Shown piece by piece: positions 1-7,589 of a DNA stretch of 64,000 nt. Positions within the stretch are counted from its first letter, which is position 1. Each line of letters starts with the position of its first letter. The notes below the pieces were generated by a model. That model worked only from the letters and a program-made list of their open reading frames with translations, made no database searches and had not been told where the DNA came from. The DNA is from Amycolatopsis granulosa (GTDB lineage: Bacteria; Actinomycetota; Actinomycetes; Mycobacteriales; Pseudonocardiaceae): the NCBI RefSeq assembly GCF_011758745.1, contig NZ_JAANOV010000001.1, forward strand, positions 744,001-808,000, in the 5' to 3' direction. A program made the translations under genes and the position numbers.

Positions 1-783
1 CTCCAGCTCCGCTCCGTGCGCGACCACCGGACCGCAGTGCGCACGGGCGGTGGCGAGGTGGTCGACGACCACGGCGTGGCTTTTGTCGAGCACGTCGGCA
101 CCGACTTCGCGGCGGTGCTCCTCGAACGACCCGATGCTCAGCACGGTCGCGCCCGGCGCCAGGAGTTCCGCCCCGAACAGCGGCTCGGTGGCCAGCGTCG
201 CGCACACCACGACGTCGGCGCCGTCGAGTGCTTCCCCGGCCGTCGGCACGGCCCGCACCGGGTTCCCCAGTTCCGCCGCGCTCGCCTCGCGTTCCGCGGC
301 AAGCGGGGACCACATCCGGACGTCGGTGAGGGCGAGGACCCGGCTCAGCGCGCGCACATGCGCGCGGCCCTGCGTGCCGGCGCCGAGGACGGCGAGTGTC
401 CGGGCACCCGGCCGGGCCAGATGCTCGGCGGCGACCGCGCTGGCCGCGGAGGTGCGCAACGTGGTGATCGCGGCGCCGTCCATCAGCGCGACCGGGCGCC
501 CGGTGTCCGGGTCCAGCGCGGTCAGCACCGCGTGGATCGTCGGCAGCCCCCGGGAAGCGTTGCCGGGGTTGACACTGCCGAACTTCGACACCGGTCCGGT
601 CGCGGAGTCCAGCCGGGCGGCGTAGCAGAACACCGTGGATGGTTCGGTTGCCGGCCCGCCGCCGATCTTGTCCGGCTGCCAGGCGGTTCCGGTGCCCAGT
701 GCGGTGAACGCCTCGCGCTGGGTGGCGATCGCGGTGTCGATGTCGAGGAGCGCCTCGATGTCGGTCCGGGTCAGCAGCCTCAT
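1..783 (-). CDS. Ornithine cyclodeaminase / mu-crystallin family protein (3' end outside window)
   Basis: Reading the minus strand from the ATG at 783 gives 261 open codons that run off the left edge, so the C-terminus is missing. The family signature is clear: VSKFGSVNPGN at residues 65-75 carries the substrate-binding Lys and Asn. TTLRTSAASAVAAEHL begins near residue 108. The Rossmann motif GAGTQG lies at residues 134-139 and is followed by AHVRAL. Relatives include ornithine cyclodeaminase, alanine dehydrogenase and ketimine reductases, all NAD(P)-dependent. The exact substrate cannot be read from the sequence. The ATG overlaps the stop of the upstream thioesterase gene (ATGA), so it is the last visible gene of the carnitine-type operon. 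In that setting a role on an amino or quaternary-amine metabolite is possible but unproven. Confidence 0.85.
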   Translation of the reverse strand, partial: MRLLTRTDIEALLDIDTAIATQREAFTALGTGTAWQPDKIGGGPATEPSTVFCYAARLDSATGPVSKFGSVNPGNASRGLPTIHAVLTALDPDTGRPVALMDGAAITTLRTSAASAVAAEHLARPGARTLAVLGAGTQGRAHVRALSRVLALTDVRMWSPLAAEREASAAELGNPVRAVPTAGEALDGADVVVCATLATEPLFGAELLAPGATVLSIGSFEEHRREVGADVLDKSHAVVVDHLATARAHCGPVVAHGAELE

Positions 784-1223
784 CGCCGGCCCACCCGTCC
801 GGCCTCCTTCGGCGCGTCGGCGAGCAGTGCTTCCGCTGCCGCGCGGACGTCCCCGGGCAGCGGCGTCGACCGCGCGGCGACGAGATCGACGTGCACGCCC
901 AGGATCTCCGCCGTCGCCCGCAGCCGCCCGGCGGCGGTCATCTCGTGCCAGAACACCAGCCGCTTGCCGTCGACCTCGGTGACCTGCGTGGTCACGGTGA
1001 CCTCCTCGCCGGGCAGCACCTGCTCCAGGTAACGGATGTGCGCCTCCACGGTGAACAGCGAGCACTTCGCCCGCTCCCGGTACGCCGGCGGCATCCCGAT
1101 GTGCGCCATGGCGTGCTCGGTCGCGTCGCCGAACAACAGGACGTAGTAGGCCTCGCTGAGGTGCTGGTTGTCGTCTATCCATTCCGGACGGAGACCGCGC
1201 CGCAGCGGCGGGATGGGGGTCAC
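780..1223 (-). CDS. Hotdog-fold thioesterase, probable betainyl-CoA thioesterase
   Basis: This 147-residue protein starts at the GTG at 1223, which overlaps the TGA of the carnitine dehydrogenase gene (GTGA). It has the hotdog pattern of the 4-hydroxybenzoyl-CoA thioesterase type, with DDNQHL near residues 17-22 and the conserved stretch HIRYLEQVLPGEEVTV in the middle. In rhizobial L-carnitine dehydrogenases a thioesterase domain of this kind is fused to the C-terminus of the dehydrogenase. Here the two are separate but translationally coupled. The established pathway oxidises carnitine to 3-dehydrocarnitine, cleaves it with acetyl-CoA to betainyl-CoA and acetoacetate, and hydrolyses betainyl-CoA to glycine betaine. 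This gene fits the last step. The cleavage enzyme (BKACE) is not in the window. Confidence 0.8.
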   Translation of the reverse strand: MTPIPPLRRGLRPEWIDDNQHLSEAYYVLLFGDATEHAMAHIGMPPAYRERAKCSLFTVEAHIRYLEQVLPGEEVTVTTQVTEVDGKRLVFWHEMTAAGRLRATAEILGVHVDLVAARSTPLPGDVRAAAEALLADAPKEAGRVGRR

Positions 1224-2164
1224 GACTCGCCCCGCACCGCGCGCAGCACGGCGATCACCTTGCGGTCGCGTTCGGTGACCAGTTCCGTCGTCGAGCGGTG
1301 GCCGGTGGTCTCGCCGATGCCCTCGATCAGGGTGGTGCGCAGGTCGTCGGTCAGCTCCGGAGCGTCCAGCCGGGTCCACGGGTAGTCCACCCCGAAGTGG
1401 TCCAGCGCGTGCGCCATGCCGCCCTCGCCGCCGGCGAGGTGGAACGTGGTGCAGGGGCCCTGGAACGGCCAGCGCAGCCCGGGTCCGGCGATCACCGCGG
1501 TCTCGATCTGGTCCACGGTGGCCTCGCCCGCGTCGATCATGTGCAACGCCTCGCGCCACAACGCTTCCTGCAGCCGGTTCGCGATGAACCCGGGCACCTC
1601 GCGGTCCATCACGATCACGGTTTTCCCGGCGCGGGTGTAGAACTCGCCCGCCCACCGCACCGCCCCGGCGGCGGTCCGTTCCCCGCCGACGACCTCCACC
1701 AGCGGCAGCAGGTACGGCGGGTTGAACGGATGCCCCACCACGAGGCGTTCCGGGTGCGCCGCGGCCGCCTGCATGTCGGTCATCCGGTAGCCCGAGGTCG
1801 ACGAGCCCACCACGACCCCCACCGGGGCGGCGGCGTCGATCCGGGCGAGCAGGTCCGCTTTCAGCGCCAGGTCCTCCGGAGCGCTTTCCTGCACGAAGTG
1901 CGCGTCGGCCACCGCTTCGGCCAGCGTCGCGGTCACGGTGAGCCGGTCGCGCGACGCGCCGGCCGCGAGGCCCAGCTCGGTGAGCGTCGGCCAGGCGGTG
2001 TCGACGAGGCGGCGCAGCCGGGCTTCGGCGTCCGGAGCCGGATCCCAGGCGCTCACCTCGAACCCGCGGGCCAGGAAGTGCGCGACCCAGCCGCCGCCGA
2101 TCACCCCGGCCCCGACGCACGCGACGCGCCGCACCGCACCCGGCTCGACAGACGATTCCCACAT
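1220..2164 (-). CDS. lcdH: L-carnitine dehydrogenase (3-hydroxyacyl-CoA dehydrogenase family)
   Basis: The 314-residue protein has an N-terminal Rossmann domain with GAGVIGGGW at residues 18-26. Further conserved segments are VQESAPEDLALK, the catalytic-His region VVGHPFNPPYLLPLVEVVGG, and a C-terminal helical domain with EVPGFIANRLQEALWREALH. This combination, including GLRWPF and the TFHLAGG segment, matches L-carnitine 3-dehydrogenases better than fatty-acid 3-hydroxyacyl-CoA dehydrogenases. It should oxidise L-carnitine to 3-dehydrocarnitine with NAD in the cytoplasm. The ATG overlaps the stop of the permease gene by one base, and the stop overlaps the thioesterase start, so the genes form one tight operon. 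A related 3-hydroxy substrate cannot be excluded. Confidence 0.85.
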   Translation of the reverse strand: MWESSVEPGAVRRVACVGAGVIGGGWVAHFLARGFEVSAWDPAPDAEARLRRLVDTAWPTLTELGLAAGASRDRLTVTATLAEAVADAHFVQESAPEDLALKADLLARIDAAAPVGVVVGSSTSGYRMTDMQAAAAHPERLVVGHPFNPPYLLPLVEVVGGERTAAGAVRWAGEFYTRAGKTVIVMDREVPGFIANRLQEALWREALHMIDAGEATVDQIETAVIAGPGLRWPFQGPCTTFHLAGGEGGMAHALDHFGVDYPWTRLDAPELTDDLRTTLIEGIGETTGHRSTTELVTERDRKVIAVLRAVRGES

Positions 2165-3591
2165 CAGGCAGAACTCCTTGCGTTGGTCTCGCTGCGCCGC
2201 CGGTCGGTGACCCGGCGCAGCACGTAGAGCGCGAAGGCGAGGGCGAGCACGCCGACGCCGATGAGCTCGTCGCGCCAGCTCCCGTAGCCGGTCAGCTCCG
2301 GGTGCAGCGCGGCGACGACGAGGAACACGAGGTTGACCACCGCGAACGCCGCGGCCAGCGGGATCCCGAGCCGCCCGACGCGGAACGCCCGGTCGGGCGC
2401 CACGTTGTCACGCCGGAGCAGGACGTAGCCGGCGAGCGCGATGACGACCGCGATCAGGTACCCCAGGTTGGAGGCGAAGACGATGCCGAGCACGTTGCCG
2501 ATGAAGATCACCAGCGCGACGTTGAGCAGCAGCCCGGCGGTCATCGCACGGGACGGCATCGCCTTGCGGTTGAGGCCACCGAGGGATTTCACGGTGAGCC
2601 CGTCCACCGCCATCCCGTGCAGGGCCCGCCCGCTGTCGGCGGTGGACACCGACATCAGGTTGAGCATGGCCAGGCACAGCACCACGACAGCGAGCCAGCC
2701 CGCGCCGCCGAAGAGGTTCTCGAACATCACCACCACGAACCCGAGTGGTTCGGCGGCGATCAGGCTCTCGTCCGTCGTGCCCGCCGCCAGTACCGGCAGC
2801 AGCACGAACACCGCGAGTGCGGCGGCACCGGAGGAAATCAGCGCGCGGGGCGCGTCGGTGCGCGGATTGCGGTACTCCGGTGTGAAGGTCGCGGCGATTT
2901 CGGTGCCGTAGACCGTCCAGCCCATGAGGAACAACCACACGCAGGCGACCACGAACCCGGACTGGCCGCCCGTGCCGAGACCCCAGCCGAGCCGGTCGAA
3001 CCGCAGGTGCCCGCCCACGACCGCGGTCACCGCGGCGACCACCAGCACGATCAGGACGAGGCCGTTCGCCGCGGTGCTGAACCCGACGGCCAGCCGGATG
3101 CCGAGGGTGTTGATCAGCCACACGAACAGCAGCGCCAGCACGGCCACGACGTGCTCGACGCCGAGGTGCATCCAGCCCAGGTGCAGCGACGGCGCCCCGG
3201 CGAACCACTGCGCGCCGATGAGCCCGCCGATCACCAGCGCGTTGCCCGCGAGCCCGAACGACCAGCCGATCCAGTACCCGGCCGAGGCCACCGCACCCGC
3301 CGGCCGGCTGCGCGAACGCCACGCTTCGGAGGCGTACAGCGCGATCCCGCCGGCCTTGCTGGGAAACATCGACGCCATCTCGGCGTAGAGGAAATTCTGC
3401 CCGATGGCGAGCAGGCCGGACACGGCGAGCAACGCGATCGCCGCCCACGCGCCGAGCCCGCCGATCCAGTAGCCGAGCACCGCGAGTGCACCGGCCGGCA
3501 ACGCGACGGCGAGCGAGAACGCGTCCCGCCAGCTCATCGTGCGGCGGAATTCCTCCCCGGCCGCCTCCGGACGAGCTTCTTCGACAGCCAT
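2164..3591 (-). CDS. APC superfamily permease
   Basis: The 475-residue protein is an amino acid-polyamine-organocation transporter with about 12 hydrophobic segments. It begins SWRDAFSLAVALPAGALAVL, which corresponds to TM1 of the family, and has YAEMASMFPSKAGGIALYAS, the conserved loop after TM2. It is the first gene of the minus-strand operon that continues into carnitine dehydrogenase, thioesterase and the cyclodeaminase-family gene. Import of carnitine, a betaine or a related amine is therefore the simplest inference, although APC substrates cannot be read from sequence alone. A LysR gene is transcribed divergently from the 158-bp upstream gap and is the likely regulator. Confidence 0.82.
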   Translation of the reverse strand: MAVEEARPEAAGEEFRRTMSWRDAFSLAVALPAGALAVLGYWIGGLGAWAAIALLAVSGLLAIGQNFLYAEMASMFPSKAGGIALYASEAWRSRSRPAGAVASAGYWIGWSFGLAGNALVIGGLIGAQWFAGAPSLHLGWMHLGVEHVVAVLALLFVWLINTLGIRLAVGFSTAANGLVLIVLVVAAVTAVVGGHLRFDRLGWGLGTGGQSGFVVACVWLFLMGWTVYGTEIAATFTPEYRNPRTDAPRALISSGAAALAVFVLLPVLAAGTTDESLIAAEPLGFVVVMFENLFGGAGWLAVVVLCLAMLNLMSVSTADSGRALHGMAVDGLTVKSLGGLNRKAMPSRAMTAGLLLNVALVIFIGNVLGIVFASNLGYLIAVVIALAGYVLLRRDNVAPDRAFRVGRLGIPLAAAFAVVNLVFLVVAALHPELTGYGSWRDELIGVGVLALAFALYVLRRVTDRRRSETNARSSA

Positions 3592-3749
3592 TGTCGTCCG
3601 CTCCTCACCCCGCCGGTGTTCGTGGCGTCGTGGTCCCCCGGCAGTGAGCCGGGCGCCGCGGCGGGTTCTGCCGGAAATCGTCGCCAGCGGGGCGGCTATA
3701 AGTCAACGCTCCACTTTTCTTGGGTATCCATAAGTGTTAGCTTTGATCA
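3592..3749. promoter_or_regulatory. Divergent promoter region between APC permease and LysR genes
   Basis: This 158-bp gap separates divergent start codons. It contains two direct copies of ATAAGT (near 3698 and 3730) in its right half, close to the LysR gene, in a stretch that is much more AT-rich than the surroundings. That arrangement is typical of a LysR-controlled divergent promoter. The repeats are seen in the sequence. Binding by the adjacent LysR protein is an inference. Confidence 0.4.
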
Positions 3750-4631
3750 GTGACCCTGGACGACCTGCGGGTGTTTCTCGACGTGTGCGAGCGCGGCAGT
3801 TTCACCGCCGTGGCGAAGACGTTGTCGTGCAGCCAGTCGGCGGTGAGCCAGCACGTCCGCCGGCTCGAGCGGGAACTGGGGTTGCCGCTGCTGGAGCGGC
3901 TGCCGCGCGGGGTGCTGCCCACCCCGGCCGGGCGCCTGTTGCGCGACGCGGCGGCAGTGGGCGTCGGGCGGATCGACGCGGCGGCCGAGCGGCTGCGCGC
4001 GATGGCCCGCAGCGGCGGGGTCGACGAGGTGCGGATCAGCACCGGATCGGCCACCGTGCGGGCCTTCATGCGTGACGCGATCACCACGTTGCAGACGCGG
4101 TATCCCGACGTGAAGCTCACCTTCCGCACCCAGCCGACCACGCGGGACTGCCTGGCCGACATCGAGGCGGACCGGTCCGACATCGCGCTGGTCTCGATCG
4201 TCGGCCCGATCGCCGGGGTGGAGATCCGCCCGATCGTCGCGTTGCAGTGGACCCTGACCGTCCACCGCGACGACCCGCTTGCCGCGCGGGACTCCATCAC
4301 GGTGGACGAGCTGGCGACGCTGCCGAACCTGGTGCTGCCGGTGTCGTCCAGCTCGCTGAGCGCACTGCATCCGATGCTGGGCGCGGCGAACTTCCGCGAC
4401 GCCGGGGTCGCGGAATGGGACACGGCCATGCTGCTCGCGGAAACCGGGGTGAACCGCGCACTCGTCGCGACCATCCCGCGCTACGCGCCCGCGGAACTGC
4501 CGCACCTGCGGTTCGTCCCGATCGACGACCTCAAGGCGCCGACCGCCGGCTGGGCCGCCCGCAGCTGGGCGGAGCTGCCGAAACCGATCCTGGAATTCGC
4601 GGAGACCGTCGAGGCGGAGATGCGGAAGTAG
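3750..4631 (+). CDS. LysR-family transcriptional regulator
   Basis: The 293-residue protein starts at the GTG at 3750. Its N-terminal winged helix-turn-helix is typical of the family, with LRVFLDVCERGSFTAVAKTL followed by SCSQSAVSQHVRRLERELG and LLERLPRGVLPTPAGRLL. The remainder is a LysR effector-binding domain in which about two lobes of alternating beta-alpha elements can be seen. It is divergent from the permease-carnitine dehydrogenase operon, which it probably controls in response to a substrate of that pathway. In Pseudomonas the carnitine catabolic regulator is an AraC-type protein, so a LysR here would be a different regulatory solution. That comparison rests on recalled family knowledge. 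Confidence 0.88.
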   Translation: MTLDDLRVFLDVCERGSFTAVAKTLSCSQSAVSQHVRRLERELGLPLLERLPRGVLPTPAGRLLRDAAAVGVGRIDAAAERLRAMARSGGVDEVRISTGSATVRAFMRDAITTLQTRYPDVKLTFRTQPTTRDCLADIEADRSDIALVSIVGPIAGVEIRPIVALQWTLTVHRDDPLAARDSITVDELATLPNLVLPVSSSSLSALHPMLGAANFRDAGVAEWDTAMLLAETGVNRALVATIPRYAPAELPHLRFVPIDDLKAPTAGWAARSWAELPKPILEFAETVEAEMRK

Positions 4632-4641
4632 AACCGGGACA

Positions 4642-6078
4642 CTAGCGGGCATCGCCCGCGTCGCGCGGCGACGTGGCGGCCGGGCGCATCCGGGACGCGA
4701 CAACCACCGCGAGGACAGCAACCACGGCCATGGCCAGGAAGGCGTCGGAGTAGGCCGCGCCTTCATGGCCGGAGTGCAGCGGGTTGATGGCGCCGCTGCC
4801 GCTGTGCTGCCGCGCGGTGATCAGCACGCCGAACAGCGCGGGGCCGGTGCCGGCGCCGAGGAACTGCGCTCCCTGGAGGATGCCGAGGCCGACGCCGACC
4901 TGGTCGGCCGGCAGCGCGCTCGCCGCGGCGCTGATGATCGGGGTGATGACGATGATGAAGCCCACGCTGAGCCCGAGAATCCCGATGCCCGCGGGGAGCA
5001 CCGAGGCGCCCGCGGCGAAGGTCGAGAGGAACAGGGCGAACAGCGCCATCGCCACGAGGCCCACCAGTACCAGGGGCCGGGTGCCGATGCGGTCGGCGAG
5101 GCGACCGATCACCGGCGAGAGGACGGCGACGGCGGCCCCGGCGGGGATCATGACCAGGGCGCCGGTCCCGGGGGTGAGACCGTTGACGTCCACGACCAGC
5201 TGCGGAACGAACACCAGCCCGCCGAGGTTGACGAGCATGGACAGGAACAGCGCGACGACCGCCGCCCGGTAGACGCGGTTGGTGAACAGTGCGGGCGGGA
5301 CGAACGGCTGTGCGGCGCGGACGGTGCGCCACCCGAAGAGCGCGAGTGCCACGACCGCGACGACGAGGGTGGCCCAGGAGGAGAATGCGGCGAAGCCGGT
5401 GACCTGCGCCTGGGTCATCCCGAACAGAACCAGCCCGGCGCCGAGGCCCAGGAAGATGCCGCCGGGAAGGTCGAACCGGCCCGCGCCCGCCGGGGACTCG
5501 CCCGGGAGCGCGCGCAACGCCGCGGGCAGCAGGACCAGCGCGACCACGAGCATGAACCAGAACAGCGCGGGCCAGCCGAGGAACTGGCCGATCCCACCGC
5601 CGAGCGCCGGCCCGGCGGCAGTGCCGATACCCGCGGCCGAGGAGACGACACCGATCCCCATCCCCCGCTTGTCCGCAGGCAGCAAGCGGGTGACCGCGAT
5701 GATCGAGAGCACCGGTAGCCCGGCCGCGCCCATCCCCATCACGACTCGCCCGAGCACGAGCACGAGCAGCTCCGGGGCAAGAGCGCAGATCACGCTCCCG
5801 ATGGCGTAGGTCAGCAGGGCGAAGCCGAACAGCCGCCGCAGGCTCACCCGGTCCGAGATGCGGCCGTAGACGGGGATTCCGACGGAGAACATCAGCAGGA
5901 AGCCGGTGACGACCCAGGCGAGCTCGGCCTCGGAAGCCCCGAACTGCTCCCCGATCGACGGGAGCATGAGATTGACCATGTCGCTCGCGATGACCGTGAC
6001 GAGCACCGCCGGCAGGAGCACGGCCAACAGGGCCGGCGTCGAGCCGGTTCGTTCGGTTGTGGCCGGCGTGCGTGTCAT
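4642..6078 (-). CDS. MFS multidrug/metabolite exporter (DHA family)
   Basis: The 478-residue protein has about 12-14 membrane segments. It contains GRISDRVSLRRLFGFALLTY, the motif A loop between TM2 and TM3, and GVVSSAAGIGTAAGPALGGG, a motif C-like antiporter stretch in TM5. The ATG at 6078 is preferred over the one at 6087 because an AAGGG ribosome-binding site lies about 9 bases before 6078 but directly abuts 6087. A 5-bp inverted repeat (ACTGT-N7-ACAGT) sits just upstream at 6109-6125. It resembles the element in front of the Rrf2 gene, so this exporter is probably controlled by that Rrf2 protein. The substrate is unknown. Confidence 0.85.
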   Translation of the reverse strand: MTRTPATTERTGSTPALLAVLLPAVLVTVIASDMVNLMLPSIGEQFGASEAELAWVVTGFLLMFSVGIPVYGRISDRVSLRRLFGFALLTYAIGSVICALAPELLVLVLGRVVMGMGAAGLPVLSIIAVTRLLPADKRGMGIGVVSSAAGIGTAAGPALGGGIGQFLGWPALFWFMLVVALVLLPAALRALPGESPAGAGRFDLPGGIFLGLGAGLVLFGMTQAQVTGFAAFSSWATLVVAVVALALFGWRTVRAAQPFVPPALFTNRVYRAAVVALFLSMLVNLGGLVFVPQLVVDVNGLTPGTGALVMIPAGAAVAVLSPVIGRLADRIGTRPLVLVGLVAMALFALFLSTFAAGASVLPAGIGILGLSVGFIIVITPIISAAASALPADQVGVGLGILQGAQFLGAGTGPALFGVLITARQHSGSGAINPLHSGHEGAAYSDAFLAMAVVAVLAVVVASRMRPAATSPRDAGDAR

Positions 6079-6108
6079 TCGAGGCATCCCTTCGCGGCAT
6101 AAACTGCC

Positions 6109-6125
6109 ACTGTCATGGTTACAGT
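6109..6125. promoter_or_regulatory. Candidate Rrf2 operator in front of the MFS gene
   Basis: The perfect inverted repeat ACTGT-CATGGTT-ACAGT lies 31 bases upstream of the MFS start codon. On the minus strand it reads CTGTAAC inside the left half, the same heptamer found in the inverted repeat upstream of the Rrf2 gene at 6653-6673. Confidence 0.5.
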
Positions 6126-6133
6126 TAGGGTGG

Positions 6134-6163
6134 GAAAAATGGCGGAGGACGTCCCTCCGCCAT
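6134..6163 (-). terminator. Intrinsic terminator downstream of the Rrf2 gene
   Basis: On the minus strand a 10-bp perfect stem (ATGGCGGAGG paired with CCTCCGCCAT at 6139-6148 and 6154-6163, 5-base loop) is followed directly by TTTTT at 6138-6134. A stem plus U-tract is unusual in such a GC-rich genome. It separates the Rrf2 transcript from the MFS gene. Confidence 0.75.
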
Positions 6164-6170
6164 GGCTGGG

Positions 6171-6617
6171 TCAGCGATTCGCTGACGCGAGTTCGTGCTC
6201 GATGGCCAGCATCCGCCGCAGCAGGTCGGCGATCGTCGTACGGCCGAGCCGTTCTTCCATGGCCCGTTCCGCGTCCCGGAACTCCACCTCGAGCACAGCG
6301 CTGATGTTGCGCCCGACCTCGCACGCGTCGCTCGGTGGATGAGCGTGCCGCGACAGGATCCGGCCCTCCTCCACCGCGGCGTAGGCGTCGTGGAGCGTGA
6401 TCTCCCGTGGGGCACGGGCCAGGGACCAGCCACCGCCGCGGCCCTCGGTGGACCACACCAGGCCGGCGTCGCGAAGGCTGCCGAGAATGCGCCGCACGAG
6501 AACCGGGTTGCTCGCCAGGCTGTCCGCGATCTCCGCGGACGTCAGTGAGCGATCGTCCCAGCGCGCCAACATGGTGAGCGCGTGAATCGCGACCGCGCTT
6601 CTGCTGCTGAGAGCCAC
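6171..6617 (-). CDS. Rrf2-family transcriptional regulator
   Basis: The 148-residue protein begins MALSSRSAVAIHALTMLARW and continues through LTSAEIADSLASNPVLVRRI and LGSLRDAGLVWSTEGRGGGW, the standard Rrf2 winged-helix layout with a glycine-rich wing. Iron-sulfur members such as IscR and NsrR carry three cysteines in the middle region. Here only one cysteine (DACEVG) is visible, so an Fe-S cluster of the usual kind is unlikely and the protein may sense redox or a small ligand differently. It lies upstream of the MFS gene on the same strand, separated by an intrinsic terminator. Similar inverted repeats precede both genes. Confidence 0.88.
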   Translation of the reverse strand: MALSSRSAVAIHALTMLARWDDRSLTSAEIADSLASNPVLVRRILGSLRDAGLVWSTEGRGGGWSLARAPREITLHDAYAAVEEGRILSRHAHPPSDACEVGRNISAVLEVEFRDAERAMEERLGRTTIADLLRRMLAIEHELASANR

Positions 6618-6652
6618 CGTCGTCCCTTCGCGACCGGCCGGTGCCGATCTAG

Positions 6653-6673
6653 CTGTAACGAGCTTAGTTGCAG
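6653..6673. promoter_or_regulatory. Candidate Rrf2 autoregulatory operator
   Basis: CTGTAAC-GAGCTTA-GTTGCAG is a 7-bp inverted repeat with one mismatch and a 7-base spacer, 36 bases upstream of the Rrf2 ATG. It shares CTGTAAC and the 7-base spacing with the element upstream of the MFS gene. Confidence 0.45.
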
Positions 6674-6784
6674 TTCAGATCGACTGTCAATCCGGCCCCT
6701 CTCGGCCGCGGCCGATCCGTGGTTACCGCACTGACCTGCGGTTATAACTGTGAGGGCGGTTCGTTCCGGACCGCCGGGCGAAGG

Positions 6785-6799
6785 TGTCATATTCTGACA
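6785..6799. promoter_or_regulatory. Inverted repeat upstream of TetR gene
   Basis: TGTCA-TATTC-TGACA is a perfect 5-bp inverted repeat in the gap between the divergent Rrf2 and TetR genes, 113 bases before the TetR start. It could be an autoregulatory operator or part of a promoter. No second copy was seen near the neighbouring steroid genes. Confidence 0.35.
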
Positions 6800-6911
6800 G
6801 GTGTGGTGGCCGGGTCAGTGCCGCGACCGACGGTCCGGACAGTGGTCAGTGGGCAGCACCCACGCACCCGTCCCGGCTACCTTGACCGAACGACTGCAGG
6901 ACGGAGCCCTG

Positions 6912-7532
6912 GTGACGAACTCGAAGCGGCCCACCCTCACCGAGCGCCGGGCTGAGGAGCTGCGGATGAGCATCGCACTCACCGCGCGGGATCTGTTCGT
7001 CGCGGAAGGCGACACCTCGGCGACGGTGGAACGGATCTGCGAGATCGTCGGAATCGCACCGCGGACCTTCCACCGCCACTTCCCGGTCAAGGAAGACGTC
7101 CTGATGCCGCTCCTGCGCCGCAGCGAGCGGGTCATCGTGCAAGCGCTCGAAGAAGCCCCGGACGACGCGGACCCGGCGGAGGTGCTCACCTCGGCGCTCA
7201 CCACGGAGCTCGCCCGCAGGCAGGTGCCCGAGTACGACCACCAGATCATGACGTTGATCATCACCACTCCGCAGTACCGCCTCCGCTTCGTGGAGTGGTG
7301 CGAGTCGCTCGGTGAGCCGATCACCCGGTTCCTGGCGCGCTACTACGAACTCGACGCGGACCCGTTCCTCCGGGAACTGCCCGCGCGGCTGGTGATACAG
7401 ACCCTGCGGCAGGCGCTGATCCACTGGGTCGAGAGCGGTCGTTCCGGGGACTTCGACGAGCTCGCGAAGTGGGAGTCGCGCGGTCTGCGTCTGGCGCTGA
7501 GCGGATTGACCCCGCGGACGGCGGGCGAGTGA
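6912..7532 (+). CDS. TetR-family transcriptional regulator
   Basis: The 206-residue protein has an N-terminal TetR helix-turn-helix, with RICEIVGIAPRTFHRHFPVK at about residues 40-59. It lacks the usual tyrosine-phenylalanine pair and has FHRHF instead. The C-terminal ligand domain is unrelated to a recognisable subgroup, though MTNSKRPTLTERRAEELRMS resembles actinobacterial regulators of the MftR/AcrR_C type. The GTG at 6912 was chosen because a GGACGGAG ribosome-binding site precedes it and the helix-turn-helix starts at the usual distance. It is convergent with kstD across a strong terminator, so a link to steroid genes is not supported by layout. Confidence 0.82.
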   Translation: MTNSKRPTLTERRAEELRMSIALTARDLFVAEGDTSATVERICEIVGIAPRTFHRHFPVKEDVLMPLLRRSERVIVQALEEAPDDADPAEVLTSALTTELARRQVPEYDHQIMTLIITTPQYRLRFVEWCESLGEPITRFLARYYELDADPFLRELPARLVIQTLRQALIHWVESGRSGDFDELAKWESRGLRLALSGLTPRTAGE

Positions 7533-7544
7533 CGTGATCCCACG

Positions 7545-7577
7545 GCGGGGGGCCCGGCCGGCGGCCGGGCCCCCCGC
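7545..7577. terminator. Strong bidirectional hairpin between TetR and kstD
   Basis: A 15-bp perfect GC stem (arms 7545-7559 and 7563-7577) closes a 3-base loop between convergent gene ends. No U-tract follows, as is common for actinobacterial terminators. Confidence 0.75.
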
Positions 7578-7589
7578 GCGTGCGCCGGT

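Noticed and set aside
2302-3753. Long plus-strand frame opposite the APC permease gene.
   Set aside because: Its translation is rich in His, Asp, Arg and Gln, as expected for the shadow of a membrane protein gene in GC-rich DNA. The minus strand has a clear transporter.
7533-7589. GC-rich inverted repeat considered as an attachment site or transposon end.
   Set aside because: It is a simple hairpin between convergent genes, with no target duplication, integrase or transposase nearby.
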